Source: Pseudomonadota bacterium (GTDB taxonomy: Bacteria > Pseudomonadota > Gammaproteobacteria > Xanthomonadales > Rhodanobacteraceae). From it: DNA of 46,440 nucleotides. Both the position numbers and the translations under genes were made by a program. Below the pieces are notes generated by a model. The model was not told the origin of the DNA, did no database searches, and saw only the letters and a program-made list of their open reading frames with translations. Where the stretch lies: positions 1 to 46,440 of the forward strand of contig JAFEFO010000005.1 in NCBI GenBank assembly GCA_018240565.1. The letters are read 5' to 3'. This document shows, in pieces, positions 8,568 through 18,385 of the stretch. Position 1 is the first letter of the stretch. Each line of letters opens with the position of its first letter.

Positions 8568-10286
8568 TCAGTGCTTGTCCGCAGCTTTCAATGACGCCTC
8601 GCGCGCGGCGCGGAACTCGCTGTTGGCCGACCATTGCGGAAACGTGGATTCATTCGCCAATGTCTTGCCGACGGCATACAACGCCTTGACGTCCTCGATC
8701 ACGCCGGACAAATCCCAGTTCGGATCGTAGTTGTCCGCGGGTTTGTGGTAACGGTTCGTGGTGAAGTCGGCGTAGGCGGCATGTCCGGCGGCATTGCCAC
8801 CGTCGAGCTTGTCAAAGCCGCTTTGCGCATACAGCACCGGCACGCCATGGCGGGCGAAATTGAGCTGGTCGGAGCGGAAGAAGAATCCCTTCTCCGGTTC
8901 CTCGTCGGGACTGACCACCCGACCCTGGGCCTTGAGCGCATCGGCGAGATATTGATCCATCTGCGACTGGCCGTAGCCGATCTGCGACATGTCGTGCGCG
9001 CGACCCCACGGAATGAGTTCGTCCATGTTGATGTCGGCCACGGTCTTGGCCAGCGGAAACACCGGGTGCAAGGTGTAGTACTGCGACCCGAGCAGGCCCG
9101 CTTCCTCCAGCGTCGTCGCCAGGAACAGCACCGAGCGCTGCGGCGGCGGGTTCTGATGTGCGAACGCGTCGGCGATTTCGAGCAGGGCGGAAAGGCCGGT
9201 GCCGTTGTCGACCGCACCGTTGTAGATCTGGTCGCCCTTGAGCGTCGGATCGCGGCCGAAGTGGTCCCAATGCGCCGTGTAGACGATCGCTTCGTCCTTG
9301 CGCGTGGTGCCGGGCATCAGCGCCAGCACGTTGTCGGTCTGCATGTTGCGGATCTGATTGTGGAAGGCGATGGATGCCGTCGCCTTGAGCGGCACCGGCG
9401 TGAATCCCGGCGTGACGGCGGCTTTCTCCAGTGCGGCCAAATCCGCGCCGGCGCCGGCCAACAGGCGCTGCGCGGCAGCTCCGGTCAGCCAGCCGGCCAC
9501 GGCCAGCCGCGGCGGCGTGTTGGCATCCGGCACCAGGGAAAATTGCGGTCCGCTCCAGCTGTTGACCACCACTTCCCAGGGATAACCCGCGGCACCGGTT
9601 TCGTGCACGATCAGGCAACCGGCCGCGCCCTGGCGCGCGGCTTCCTCGTATTTGTAGGTCCAGCGGCCGTAGTAGGTCATGTTCTTGCCCTTGAACAGTG
9701 ACGCATCCGCGTGGCCGGGATCGTTGACCAGCACGATGACGATCTTGCCCTTGACGTCGAGGCCGGCGTAATCGTTCCAGTGGTATTCCGGCGCGACGAT
9801 GCCGTAGCCGGCGAAGACCATGTCGGCGTCCTTGACGGCGACGTCCGGCACGCCTTGCAAGGTGCCAACGATCAGGTCGTTGCGATAAGTATATTTGTCC
9901 ACTTTGCCGCCTTCCGCGACATCCAGCGCGACGTTGCCGCCATCGAGCAGGGTGGTTTCCACGGCAGGCACGGATTGCAGGTAGCTGTCGCTATTGCCGG
10001 GCTTCAAGCCCATGCTCTTGAACTGGTCGATCAGGTACGTCGTGGTCATGCGCTCGCCGATGGTGCCCGGCTTGCGGCCTTCGAACTCGTCGGAGGCCAG
10101 GCGCATGTCGTAACCGGCGAAGTCCGCGGCCGTGATTTCCGGCGAAAAATGCCCGTCGGTCGTGGGTTTGACGGGCGCCGGTTTCGGTGCGGGAGCCGTG
10201 GCCGTGGCTGTCGCCGATTCCGGCGGCGTCGATTGCCCGCAGGCGGCGAGCAGGCAGGCGACGAGAACAACAGGCAATATGCGCAT
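8568..10286 (-). CDS. M28-family zinc metallopeptidase, lipoprotein
   Basis: 572 residues. The N-terminus MRILPVVLVACLLAACGQS is a lipoprotein signal with lipobox LAAC (Cys16), followed by an Ala/Pro/Thr linker, so the enzyme is envelope-anchored. A PA-type insert precedes the catalytic core (about 140-280, including KGKIVIVLVNDPGHADASLF). M28 metal-site motifs follow: H339-W-D341 in AHWDHFG, D360 in GAVDNGTG, and the paired glutamates of TTLEEAGLLGSQ. The family removes N-terminal amino acids using two zinc ions. It is the first gene of a two-gene unit with the membrane protein downstream. The substrate is not evident. Confidence 0.92.
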   Translation of the reverse strand: MRILPVVLVACLLAACGQSTPPESATATATAPAPKPAPVKPTTDGHFSPEITAADFAGYDMRLASDEFEGRKPGTIGERMTTTYLIDQFKSMGLKPGNSDSYLQSVPAVETTLLDGGNVALDVAEGGKVDKYTYRNDLIVGTLQGVPDVAVKDADMVFAGYGIVAPEYHWNDYAGLDVKGKIVIVLVNDPGHADASLFKGKNMTYYGRWTYKYEEAARQGAAGCLIVHETGAAGYPWEVVVNSWSGPQFSLVPDANTPPRLAVAGWLTGAAAQRLLAGAGADLAALEKAAVTPGFTPVPLKATASIAFHNQIRNMQTDNVLALMPGTTRKDEAIVYTAHWDHFGRDPTLKGDQIYNGAVDNGTGLSALLEIADAFAHQNPPPQRSVLFLATTLEEAGLLGSQYYTLHPVFPLAKTVADINMDELIPWGRAHDMSQIGYGQSQMDQYLADALKAQGRVVSPDEEPEKGFFFRSDQLNFARHGVPVLYAQSGFDKLDGGNAAGHAAYADFTTNRYHKPADNYDPNWDLSGVIEDVKALYAVGKTLANESTFPQWSANSEFRAAREASLKAADKH

Positions 10287-10325
10287 GGGGATCTCCGGGT
10301 CGAACGTGGAGCCCCGATTGTAGGA

Positions 10326-11009
10326 TTACTGCGGCGGCTTGTCGCCGCTGAAGGCGATCGCCTGGGCACCGTCGATCTTGCCCACGGTGGCGCTGTCGCT
10401 GACATACAGTTGCACGGTGCGCTTGAACACCATGTCGCCCTGCACCACCGCATGCGGCCCGATCACGATGCGCGGATTGCGCACGACGCCGAAATGGAAC
10501 CAGCTGGAATCTTCCTTGACCAGGATGCCGCCTTCCACGCGCGAGTTGGCGCCGACGTCGATGTCGCCGGATGACGTCTCGATGCCGCCGCCGACGTGCG
10601 CGGCGGTCAGGGTGATGCCGCCGTTGACGTTGGAAACCTTGCCCGCCACGTCCGCGCCCGCGGCGAGCGTGATCGAGCCATTGACCGCCTCGATGGTCTT
10701 GGCGATTTTCGTGTTCGCACCGACATGGATGCCGCCGTTGACGGTATCCAGCGATTCAAGCGTGTCGTTGGCGCCGATGTGGAGGCTGCCATTGACCGTC
10801 GTTGCGCTGGTCGCATGCGCGCCATCGCCGACATGGATGCTGCCGTTGACAGTCGACAGCGTACCGGCGGTGGCGTTGTCCGGAACGTGGATGCTGCCGT
10901 TGACCTTGTCGATGTCCAGATCGCGACTATTGAGATCGGCATTGCCGGCAGCCAGGGCGGTGCCGGTGGCGAGAATGGCGGACAAGGCGAGCAATGCGAA
11001 TTGTTTCAT
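10326..11009 (-). CDS. Secreted repeat protein with VNGSIHV beta-solenoid repeats
   Basis: 227 residues with a signal peptide (MKQFALLALSAILATGTALA, cleavage near residue 20). Residues about 35-150 hold six tandem units of about 18 residues, each carrying VNGSIHV or a close variant (VNGSIHVGDG, VNGSLHIGAN, VNGGIHVGAN, VNGSITLAAG, VNGGITLTAA, SSGDIDVGAN). Such a regular strand-turn pattern suggests a right-handed beta-solenoid, similar in style to bactofilin or DUF4097-like proteins. A non-repeat C-terminal part follows (SWFHFGVVRNPRIVIGPHAVVQGDMVF). The likely location is the periplasm or cell surface. It ends 39 bp upstream of the M28 peptidase gene on the same strand, so they may be co-transcribed. 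No function can be assigned. Confidence 0.82.
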   Translation of the reverse strand: MKQFALLALSAILATGTALAAGNADLNSRDLDIDKVNGSIHVPDNATAGTLSTVNGSIHVGDGAHATSATTVNGSLHIGANDTLESLDTVNGGIHVGANTKIAKTIEAVNGSITLAAGADVAGKVSNVNGGITLTAAHVGGGIETSSGDIDVGANSRVEGGILVKEDSSWFHFGVVRNPRIVIGPHAVVQGDMVFKRTVQLYVSDSATVGKIDGAQAIAFSGDKPPQ

Positions 11010-11103
11010 GGCGTTCTCCGGTGCATGTGCGGGCTTGGATGCACCAAGTCGCCGCCGGGTTTAATCGGCTAACATTGTCCATCCGAATCGATGTGGATGC
11101 GCC

Positions 11104-12624
11104 GTGTCCCGACCCAAACCCGTGCTGCTGCTGATCCTGGATGGCTGGGGCCATCGCGAGGAACGCGAAAACAATGCCATCGCCCAGGCCAACGCGCCGA
11201 ACTGGCGGCATCTATTGGCGACTTGCCCGCACACCTTGCTCGATACCCATGGTGAATTCGTGGGCTTGCCGCATGGGCAGATGGGCAATTCCGAGGTCGG
11301 GCACATGAACATCGGCGCCGGCCGCATCGTGTACCAGGACCTCACGCGCATCGACGCGGCGATCGCCGATGGGAGTTTCTGCGCCAATCCCGCCTTGCTG
11401 CGCGCCTTCACCGCGGCCCAGGGCGCCACGTTGCACGTGTTCGGCCTGCTCAGTCCTGGCGGCGTGCACAGCAGCGAGGAGCATGTCTTCGCGCTGCTCG
11501 ACATGGCGAAGAAAAATGGCGTCGAACGCGTTGCGGTGCACGCATTCCTCGATGGCCGCGACACACCACCGCAAAGCGCGCGTGCCTCGCTGGAAAAATT
11601 GCAGGCACGGTGCGATGCGCTGGGCAATGCGCGCATCGCCACCGTGAGCGGGCGCTACTATGCGATGGATCGCGACAAGCGCTGGGAACGGGTGAAACTG
11701 GCCTACGACGCGATCGCCGATGGCATCGCCGAATATCGCGCCGATGCGGCGCTGGCCGCGCTCGACGCCGCGTATGCGCGCGGCGAGACCGACGAGTTCG
11801 TCAAGCCGACGTTGATCGGCAACGGTGCCGCCATCGCCGATGGCGACGCCATCTTCTACATGAACTTTCGCGCCGACCGCGCGCGCCAGCTCACCCAGGC
11901 CTTCGTCGATCCCGCGTTCGGCGGATTCGCACGTACACGCCAGATTCGCCTGTCTGCGTTCGTCACGCTCACGCACTACAGCGACGACCTGCACGTGACC
12001 GCCGAGGCCTATCCGCCGCAATCGCTGGCCCATTCGCTTGGCGAATACCTGTCGTCGCTCGGGCTCAAGCAGCTTCGCATCGCCGAGACGGAAAAATACG
12101 CGCACGTCACGTTCTTTTTCTCCGGTGGCCGCGAGGAACCGTATCCGGGCGAGGATCGCATCCTGGTGCCCAGTCCCAAGGTCGCCACCTATGACCTGCA
12201 ACCGCAGATGAGTTGTCCGGAAGTGACGGAAAAACTCGTCGCCGCGATCGGCAGTGGAAAATACGATTTCATCGTCTGCAATCTCGCCAACGCCGACATG
12301 GTCGGCCACAGCGGCAAGCTCGATGCGGCGATCAAGGCCGTCGAAGCCGTGGACATGGCGCTCGGCAAGCTCGAAGCCGCGATCCGCGCCGCCGGCGGCG
12401 AAATGCTGATCAGCGCCGACCACGGCAACCTCGAGCAAATGCGTGCCGACGACGGCCAGCCGCACACGCAGCACACCGTCGGGCCGGTGCCGCTGGTCTA
12501 TGTCGGGCGCAAGGCAACGCTGCGGCATGGCGCGCTGCGCGACCTCGCGCCGACCGCCCTGGCATTGATGGGGATCGCGCCGCCGGCGGAAATGACCGGC
12601 CACTCCCTGGTCAGCTTTGTTTGA
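11104..12624 (+). CDS. gpmI: 2,3-bisphosphoglycerate-independent phosphoglycerate mutase
   Basis: 506 residues, the normal family length. It interconverts 3- and 2-phosphoglycerate in glycolysis using two Mn2+ ions. The N-terminal metal site PVLLLILDGWG, the nucleophile Ser63 in HGQMGNSEVGHMNIGAGR, and the C-terminal metal-binding stretches NLANADMVGHSG and ISADHGN are all present. The start is GTG; the nearby ATGs at 11091 and 11096 are in other frames. The stop codon overlaps the start of envC, and the order gpmI-envC-peptidase is common in gammaproteobacteria. Confidence 0.97.
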   Translation: MSRPKPVLLLILDGWGHREERENNAIAQANAPNWRHLLATCPHTLLDTHGEFVGLPHGQMGNSEVGHMNIGAGRIVYQDLTRIDAAIADGSFCANPALLRAFTAAQGATLHVFGLLSPGGVHSSEEHVFALLDMAKKNGVERVAVHAFLDGRDTPPQSARASLEKLQARCDALGNARIATVSGRYYAMDRDKRWERVKLAYDAIADGIAEYRADAALAALDAAYARGETDEFVKPTLIGNGAAIADGDAIFYMNFRADRARQLTQAFVDPAFGGFARTRQIRLSAFVTLTHYSDDLHVTAEAYPPQSLAHSLGEYLSSLGLKQLRIAETEKYAHVTFFFSGGREEPYPGEDRILVPSPKVATYDLQPQMSCPEVTEKLVAAIGSGKYDFIVCNLANADMVGHSGKLDAAIKAVEAVDMALGKLEAAIRAAGGEMLISADHGNLEQMRADDGQPHTQHTVGPVPLVYVGRKATLRHGALRDLAPTALALMGIAPPAEMTGHSLVSFV

Positions 12625-13793
12625 TCCGGCGGTTTTCGAGCGCCTGTTTGTTGCTTGCGGGCGTTGTCGCGGGCGCCCACGCGCAAGCGGGCGACCCCGC
12701 GCGCGCCACCCAGGAAGCGCAGGCCAAACAGAAGCTCGAGCAGGTCCGCGGACAGATCAAGGCGCTGGTCGACGCGCAGAAGGACACGAACACCCAGCGC
12801 AGCGCTGCGGTCGATGCGCTGCGCGGGCAGGAACTGAAGATCGCGGCAACGGCAAGGCAGTTGCGCGAAATCGATCAGCAGCTCGCCGGCCAGCAGGCAC
12901 GGCTCGATGATCTGCTGGCACAGCGCAAACGGCTCGACGCCAGTCTGCACGATCAACGCGATGCGCTGGCGGCGCTGTTGCGCTCGGCCTATGCGATGGG
13001 CCGCGGCGAGGAACTGAAACTGCTGCTGGCACAGGACAAGGCCGCCGACATCGCCCGCATGCTCGCCTATTACGGCTATTTTGAACACGCTCGTATCGGC
13101 GAGATCGATGCGCTGACGCAAAATCTCGACGCCTTGGCAAAGGTGCAAAACGCGATCGAAACGCAACGCACCGCATTGCAGGCGGCGCGCACCGAACGCG
13201 CCACACAGGCGCAGCAGCTCGATGCGGAACGCGTCGTCCGCCAACAGGCCTTGGATAAACTCAATGCGACGCTGCAAGATCAAAAGAGCAAGCTTGCCGT
13301 GCTCGGTCAGAACGAAAAGGCGTTGACCGACCTGATCGCGAAACTGCGCGACATCTTCGCCGACATTCCGAACAATCCCGCCGGCGCGCAGGCCTTCGCC
13401 AGCCTGCGCGGCCAACTCGCCTGGCCGCTGCGCGGCCGCGTCGTGGAACGCTTCGGTGCCGGCACTGGAACCGACCGCGCCAGCCAGGGCCTGCTCATCG
13501 CCGCGCCCGCCGGAGCGACGGTGCGTGCCGTCGCCCACGGACGCGTGGTGTTCGCCGACTGGCTGCGTGGCTACGGCCTGCTCATGATCCTCGACCACGG
13601 CGATGGTTACCTGAGCCTGTACGGCTACAACGAGAGCCTGCTCAAGGATGTCGGCGACTGGGTCGACGCCGGCAGCGCCATCGCCACCAGCGGCGACAGC
13701 GGCGGGCGGCCCACGCCGGGCCTGTATTTCGAATTGCGCCACCAGGGCCGCGCGATCGACCCGGCGCCCTGGCTGAAGTCGGTTTCACGTTGA
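12621..13793 (+). CDS. envC: Murein hydrolase activator EnvC
   Basis: About 390 residues. The start is placed at TTG 12621, which overlaps the gpmI stop (TTGA), because the signal peptide (IRRFSSACLLLAGVVAGAHAQA) begins right there and no ATG precedes it in frame. Residues about 30-250 are coiled coil, the part that in E. coli EnvC docks to FtsEX. The last about 120 residues are a LytM domain. It is degenerate: SQGLLIAAP replaces the zinc-binding HxGxD, and LYFELR replaces HLHFE, as in EnvC, which activates the AmiA/B amidases rather than cutting peptidoglycan itself. The phrases GYGLLMILDHGDGYLSLYGYN and PAPWL match EnvC closely. Role: periplasmic control of septal cell-wall splitting. Confidence 0.93.
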   Translation: MIRRFSSACLLLAGVVAGAHAQAGDPARATQEAQAKQKLEQVRGQIKALVDAQKDTNTQRSAAVDALRGQELKIAATARQLREIDQQLAGQQARLDDLLAQRKRLDASLHDQRDALAALLRSAYAMGRGEELKLLLAQDKAADIARMLAYYGYFEHARIGEIDALTQNLDALAKVQNAIETQRTALQAARTERATQAQQLDAERVVRQQALDKLNATLQDQKSKLAVLGQNEKALTDLIAKLRDIFADIPNNPAGAQAFASLRGQLAWPLRGRVVERFGAGTGTDRASQGLLIAAPAGATVRAVAHGRVVFADWLRGYGLLMILDHGDGYLSLYGYNESLLKDVGDWVDAGSAIATSGDSGGRPTPGLYFELRHQGRAIDPAPWLKSVSR

Positions 13794-13815
13794 TGGCCCG
13801 CGCGGTGCCTATAAT
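13784..13815 (+). promoter_or_regulatory. Likely promoter of ctpA
   Basis: A consensus -10 box, TATAAT, at 13810-13815 lies in the short gap between envC and ctpA. The -35 is poor: TTTCAC at 13784 is 20 bases away and TTGATG at 13791 is too close. It suggests ctpA can be transcribed separately from gpmI-envC. Confidence 0.4.
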
Positions 13816-13843
13816 GGCGGCAATCCGCCATCGGTGATTCGTC

Positions 13844-15160
13844 ATGTTGCGATTGTTCGTGTGTGTGCCGTTGCTGCTTGCGCCCCTGGCGCTTCGCGCC
13901 GACGAGGCGAAACCCGCGGCGACGCCCAAGTCGGGCGTGAGCATGGACGAGATCCGCCAGTTCACGGCGGTCTTCGATCTGGTCAAGCAGGCGTATGTAG
14001 ATCCTGTCGATGACACGACGATGATGCGCAATGCGATCCGCGGCATGCTGTCGGGATTGGATCCACACAGCGAATACCTCGACCAGACCGGCGTGCAGGC
14101 GCTCAACGAGGACACCAGCGGCAGTTACGACGGACTCGGCATCGAAGTCGTCACGCTCAATGGTGCGTTGCGCGTGGTCGCGCCGATCGACGACACGCCG
14201 GCGGCGCGCGCCGGGATCAAACCCGGCGATGTCATCCTGCGTATCGATGGCACCGCGATCACGTCCGAGAACGCCAACCAGGCCGTGGATCTCTTGCGCG
14301 GCAAGGCCGGCAGCAAGGTCACGTTGTCCATCCTGCACGAAGGTGCCAGCGTGCCCGAAGACTACACGCTCACGCGCGAGGTCATTCGCGTGGCCAGCGT
14401 GCGCGTGCGCGAACTCGAACCCGGGTATGTCTACATCCGCGTCGCGCAGTTCCAGGAAGACACCGGCAACGAACTGCGCAGCAAACTCGGCAAGTTGCTG
14501 GCGAAGGAGCATCCGCTGCGCGGTGCGGTACTCGATTTGCGCAGCAACCCCGGCGGCTTGCTGACGTCCGCCGTGGAGATCAGCGACGACTTCCTCGATT
14601 CCGGTGTCATCGTCACCACGCGCGGGCGCCTGAAGCAGGCCGACCTGTCCTTCAGCGCGACACCGGGCGATCTGCTCGATGGCGCGCCGCTGGTGGTGCT
14701 CACCGACAACGGCACGGCCTCGGCGGCAGAAATCGTCACCGGCGCACTCAAGGACAACCATCGCGCCCTGGTCATGGGCCGGCGCACCTTCGGCAAGGGT
14801 TCGGTGCAGACCGTGCTGCCGCTGGACGACACGCATGCGGTCAAGCTCACCACCGCGCGCTACTACACGCCGGACGGTACCTCGATCCAGGCCGCCGGCA
14901 TCACGCCCGACATCGAACTGGCCGACCTCAAGCTCAGCGCCCGCGAAACGCCGCCATCGGTCATCCGCGGCGAGCGCGATTTGCCCAATCACCTCAAGGG
15001 CGCGCGCGAAGGCGAAAAGAACGACGACCGCGACGGCGCCAGCGACGGCCTGCTCGACGACTATGCGCTCAACGAGGCGCTGATCGTGCTCAAGGGCATG
15101 GCGCTGCGTAACGCACGCACGCCCACGCCGGCAAAAGCCTCGGCAGCGCCACACGGCTGA
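13844..15160 (+). CDS. ctpA: S41 carboxyl-terminal processing peptidase
   Basis: 438 residues with a signal peptide (MLRLFVCVPLLLAPLALRA). In order: a helical N-terminal segment (FTAVFDLVKQAYVDPVDD, SGLDPHSEYLD), a PDZ domain (about 95-180, SYDGLGIEVV and AGIKPGDVILRIDG), and the S41 protease core. The catalytic dyad is visible as Ser293 in NGTASAAEIV and Lys318 in FGKGSVQT, spaced as in tail-specific proteases. It trims or degrades periplasmic proteins from the C-terminus. A Lys/Asp-rich tail follows the core. It lies 50 bp after envC, and S41 peptidases next to envC are a recurrent arrangement. Confidence 0.95.
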   Translation: MLRLFVCVPLLLAPLALRADEAKPAATPKSGVSMDEIRQFTAVFDLVKQAYVDPVDDTTMMRNAIRGMLSGLDPHSEYLDQTGVQALNEDTSGSYDGLGIEVVTLNGALRVVAPIDDTPAARAGIKPGDVILRIDGTAITSENANQAVDLLRGKAGSKVTLSILHEGASVPEDYTLTREVIRVASVRVRELEPGYVYIRVAQFQEDTGNELRSKLGKLLAKEHPLRGAVLDLRSNPGGLLTSAVEISDDFLDSGVIVTTRGRLKQADLSFSATPGDLLDGAPLVVLTDNGTASAAEIVTGALKDNHRALVMGRRTFGKGSVQTVLPLDDTHAVKLTTARYYTPDGTSIQAAGITPDIELADLKLSARETPPSVIRGERDLPNHLKGAREGEKNDDRDGASDGLLDDYALNEALIVLKGMALRNARTPTPAKASAAPHG

Positions 15161-15184
15161 GTACAGGCAGCGTGACGTAAATCA

Positions 15185-18100
15185 ATGCATGCGCGATCGG
15201 CACGGTGGCTGTGGGTCGCGCTGCCCGTCCTCGTGTATGCGTGTTCCGTGCGCGCGGATCCGGCAGGGCTTTCCATGCCGGTGCAGCGCGAGGTGCAAAT
15301 CGCTGCCGGGCGCAGTGCCGATTTCCAGATCGACTTGCCTGCCGAGACCGCACTCGACATCGACGTGCAGCAATTGGACGAGCCGGTGCGCGTTCACCTG
15401 CAGTCCACCCAGGCGGACGCGGTCACATTCCGCAACGAAGCCGGGCGCATGAGCCGGATACGCATGACCGCACGCGCCGGGCAAGCACAAGTCTGGCGCA
15501 TTCGCATCGGGGCGTTGGCGCCCGATCGCGCGACGCGCGTACGCCTGCGCGTCGCGGCGCCACATGCGGCAACACCTGCCGATCGCGCGCGCTCGCAGGC
15601 ACAGCGATCGCTGGAAGAGGCCGAAGACCTGCGTCGCGCCGTACTCGGCCTTGAACCCGGCAGTGCGGCATTTGCGCGCATGGCCGAACTGGCCGATGCC
15701 CGTTATGCCAGCGCCCTGGCGCAAGCGCGAGCCGCGGGCGATGCCTGCGCGCAGGCAATCACCAATGGCGATAGGGCGCGGTTGTACTACGCGACTGCAA
15801 ACTACGCACAGTCAGCGGCCACCGCACAGCTCGCGCTCGGTTTGCGTTGCGGTGCGGATGCCGATCCGGCCGCCGCCGCCGAACGTGGCGTCGCCGAACG
15901 CACGCTCGGTTCAGCGCTCGGGTATCTGGGCCGGCTGATGGAAGGGACCGCCGCGCAGGAGCGCGCCTTGGCGGCCTACCGTCTGACGGGCGATGCGTAT
16001 TTCCAGAGCATGGTGATGGGCAACCTGAGCGCCGACTACCGCGCGCTTGGCATGACGTACAAAGCCTTGCAATCTGCGCGTGAGGCGTTGCGTCTGGCAC
16101 AAGCCAACGGCATGGCGCAGCGTGCATTGTTCGCGCAGGAAAGCATCGGCGCAATCCACCTGCAACGTGGTGAACTGGTGCCGGCGCTGGATGCCTATCG
16201 CAAGACACTCGACGCACTCAAGGCCACGTCCTATCCGATGATCGCGGGCATGACGTGGAACGATCTTGGGCTTCTCTATGGCCAATTCGGGCAGGCCGAC
16301 GAGGCGATGCAGGCGTTTCGGCAGGCCGAGGCAGTGTGGCAGCAATCCGGCGATCCGCAAGGGCTGGCCGAGACGCAGCTCAACGAGGCTGATATCGCGT
16401 TGGCGGCCAATCACGTTGACGTTGCCCGCGCGGCATTCCGGCGCGCGCTGGATTTCGACATCGCACACCAGTTGCAGCGCGAGCAGGCGCACGCACTGGG
16501 GGGCTTGGGTCGCTGTGCGCTCGCGCGCGGCGATTTCGGCGCTGCGCGCGAGCGCCTCACCGCGGCACGCGACCTGGCGGCACGCATCGGCGTTGCCAGC
16601 CTGCAGGCAAGTGCGTTGCAGGCATTGGGCGACGTGGCTGCGCGACAGGAACGATGGGGCGAAGCCGGGAAAAACTACGCACAAGCCGGCGCCATCGCCA
16701 CGCACACCCACGACACGGCGGCGCAAGCAGCGGCGCTCGCCGGTCATGCACATGTGTTGCAGAAATCCGGACAGCTTGGCGAGGCATTGGCGCTGATCGA
16801 ACGCACGCTCGCGCTGGTCGAGGACGAACGCGCGCAGATCGCACAACCACAATTGGCGACGAGTTTTTTTTCCGTGCAGCGGAACTATTACGAACGCGCC
16901 ATCGACATCCTCATGCAATTGGCGCAAGCGCAGCCCGGGCACGGGTATGCCGCACGCGCACTGGAGACTGCCGAACGGGCACGTGCGCGCTCGCTGCAGG
17001 AATTGCTGGCGCAAAAAACCATCCACATCGAACATGCCATCGATCCTGCACTCGCGCAGGCGGAACTTGCGGCCGAGGACGATCTGCGCCGTGCCGCCCG
17101 GCAGCTTGCGCAGCTGCCGGCAAGTGCGCCTTTGGCCGAGCGCGAGAAATCGCAGGGTGGACTGGATTCGGCTGATCGCGCGCTGGACGAAGCACGCGGT
17201 CGCATTCGCGCGGCCAATCCCGAATATGCGGAGCTGGCGCATCCGGCGCCGCTGCGCGCGGTGCAGATGCAACAGATGGTCGGTGCCGATGGCGTGGCAC
17301 TCGAATACTGGCTGGGCAGCCAGCACAGCTATCTGTGGACGGTGACGGCAGCGGCGATACGCGGTCATGTTTTGCCGCCGCGCGCAGACATCGAAACGCG
17401 GGCGCGAGCGCTGCGCCAGCACATCGCTGCGCCGCCTGCTGGCGCCGACGCGGGACTGGACATCGCGCAACTGGCCGCGCGCGAACGCGAGCGCAACGCG
17501 CTTGCGCGGCATCTGGCCGATACGTTGGCGCAAACGATACTGATGCCCGCGGCGCACGCCATGGCTGGGGCGCGTCACGTTGCCGTCGTCGCCGATGGCG
17601 AGCTGCAGACGCTGCCGCTGGGCATGCTCGATGCGAACGCTGCGAATCGGGATTTCGTGCAACTGCCTTCGCTCGGCACGCTGCGCGCCCTGCGTGCGTT
17701 GTCGGCTCCCGTCACGGACAACAGCGTTGCGGTTCTTGCCGATCCGGTTTTCCGCGACGACGATCCGCGCCTTCACCATACGGTGACGCTTGCGGCCAGC
17801 GACGACCTGCCGGCCTTGCCGTACGCGCGCGCCGAAGCCGATGCGATCGCCGCGCTCGCAACGCCGGCAACCACACGCAATGTGTCGGGCTTCGATGCCA
17901 GCCGCAGCACCTTGGTCGATCACGATTGGTCGCGTTACGCGATCGTGCATTTCGCCGCGCATGCGGTTCTCGATATGCAGCATCCGCAGCTATCGGCCAT
18001 CGTGCTGTCGCGGTTCGACGCGCAGGGTCACCCAATGGATGGCATGTTGCGCATGAACGATATCTACGACCTGCATCTGCGCGCCAATCTCGTCGTGCTC

Positions 18101-18385
18101 GGCGCCTGCGACACGGCGCTCGGAAAATCCCTTGGACCGGAAGGCCTGTTCAGCCTGTCGCGTGCGTTTTTCTATGCCGGTACGCGCCGCGTCGTCGCCA
18201 GCCTGTGGCCGGTAGACGATCGCGCCAGCGCGGCTTTCATGCGTTCGTTCTACACGCATCTGCTGCGCGATCACGAATCCGCCCCCGCCGCATTGCGCGC
18301 CGCGCAGGCCGATGTTCGTGCGCAGCCACGGTGGGCAGCGCCGTATTATTGGGCTGGGTTCGTCGTGCAGGGCGATTGGCGCTAA
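15185..18385 (+). CDS. Secreted TPR-CHAT protein (caspase-like protease)
   Basis: 1066 residues. MHARSARWLWVALPVLVYACSVRADPAG reads as a signal peptide cut after residue 24 (VRA/D), so the protein should be periplasmic. Residues about 30-130 are an all-beta domain. Residues about 150-580 are a long TPR array (for example QSMVMGNLSADYRALGMTYKALQSAREAL), and residues about 590-700 are helical or coiled. A CHAT peptidase domain fills about 700-1066. Its catalytic pair is visible as His926 in VHFAAHA and Cys975 in VLGACDTALG, followed by FSLSRAFFYAGTRRVVASLWPVDD. CHAT proteins are caspase-family cysteine proteases, often switched on through their TPR sensors. The sigma/anti-sigma pair downstream suggests a signalling role. 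The start has no strong ribosome-binding site. Confidence 0.92.
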   Translation: MHARSARWLWVALPVLVYACSVRADPAGLSMPVQREVQIAAGRSADFQIDLPAETALDIDVQQLDEPVRVHLQSTQADAVTFRNEAGRMSRIRMTARAGQAQVWRIRIGALAPDRATRVRLRVAAPHAATPADRARSQAQRSLEEAEDLRRAVLGLEPGSAAFARMAELADARYASALAQARAAGDACAQAITNGDRARLYYATANYAQSAATAQLALGLRCGADADPAAAAERGVAERTLGSALGYLGRLMEGTAAQERALAAYRLTGDAYFQSMVMGNLSADYRALGMTYKALQSAREALRLAQANGMAQRALFAQESIGAIHLQRGELVPALDAYRKTLDALKATSYPMIAGMTWNDLGLLYGQFGQADEAMQAFRQAEAVWQQSGDPQGLAETQLNEADIALAANHVDVARAAFRRALDFDIAHQLQREQAHALGGLGRCALARGDFGAARERLTAARDLAARIGVASLQASALQALGDVAARQERWGEAGKNYAQAGAIATHTHDTAAQAAALAGHAHVLQKSGQLGEALALIERTLALVEDERAQIAQPQLATSFFSVQRNYYERAIDILMQLAQAQPGHGYAARALETAERARARSLQELLAQKTIHIEHAIDPALAQAELAAEDDLRRAARQLAQLPASAPLAEREKSQGGLDSADRALDEARGRIRAANPEYAELAHPAPLRAVQMQQMVGADGVALEYWLGSQHSYLWTVTAAAIRGHVLPPRADIETRARALRQHIAAPPAGADAGLDIAQLAARERERNALARHLADTLAQTILMPAAHAMAGARHVAVVADGELQTLPLGMLDANAANRDFVQLPSLGTLRALRALSAPVTDNSVAVLADPVFRDDDPRLHHTVTLAASDDLPALPYARAEADAIAALATPATTRNVSGFDASRSTLVDHDWSRYAIVHFAAHAVLDMQHPQLSAIVLSRFDAQGHPMDGMLRMNDIYDLHLRANLVVLGACDTALGKSLGPEGLFSLSRAFFYAGTRRVVASLWPVDDRASAAFMRSFYTHLLRDHESAPAALRAAQADVRAQPRWAAPYYWAGFVVQGDWR

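Noticed and set aside
10326..11009. CRISPR-like repeats in the 10600-10900 region
   Set aside because: The periodic DNA reflects a coding repeat (VNGSIHV) with variable codons and no fixed spacer, so it is protein repetition. No CRISPR array or cas gene is in the window.
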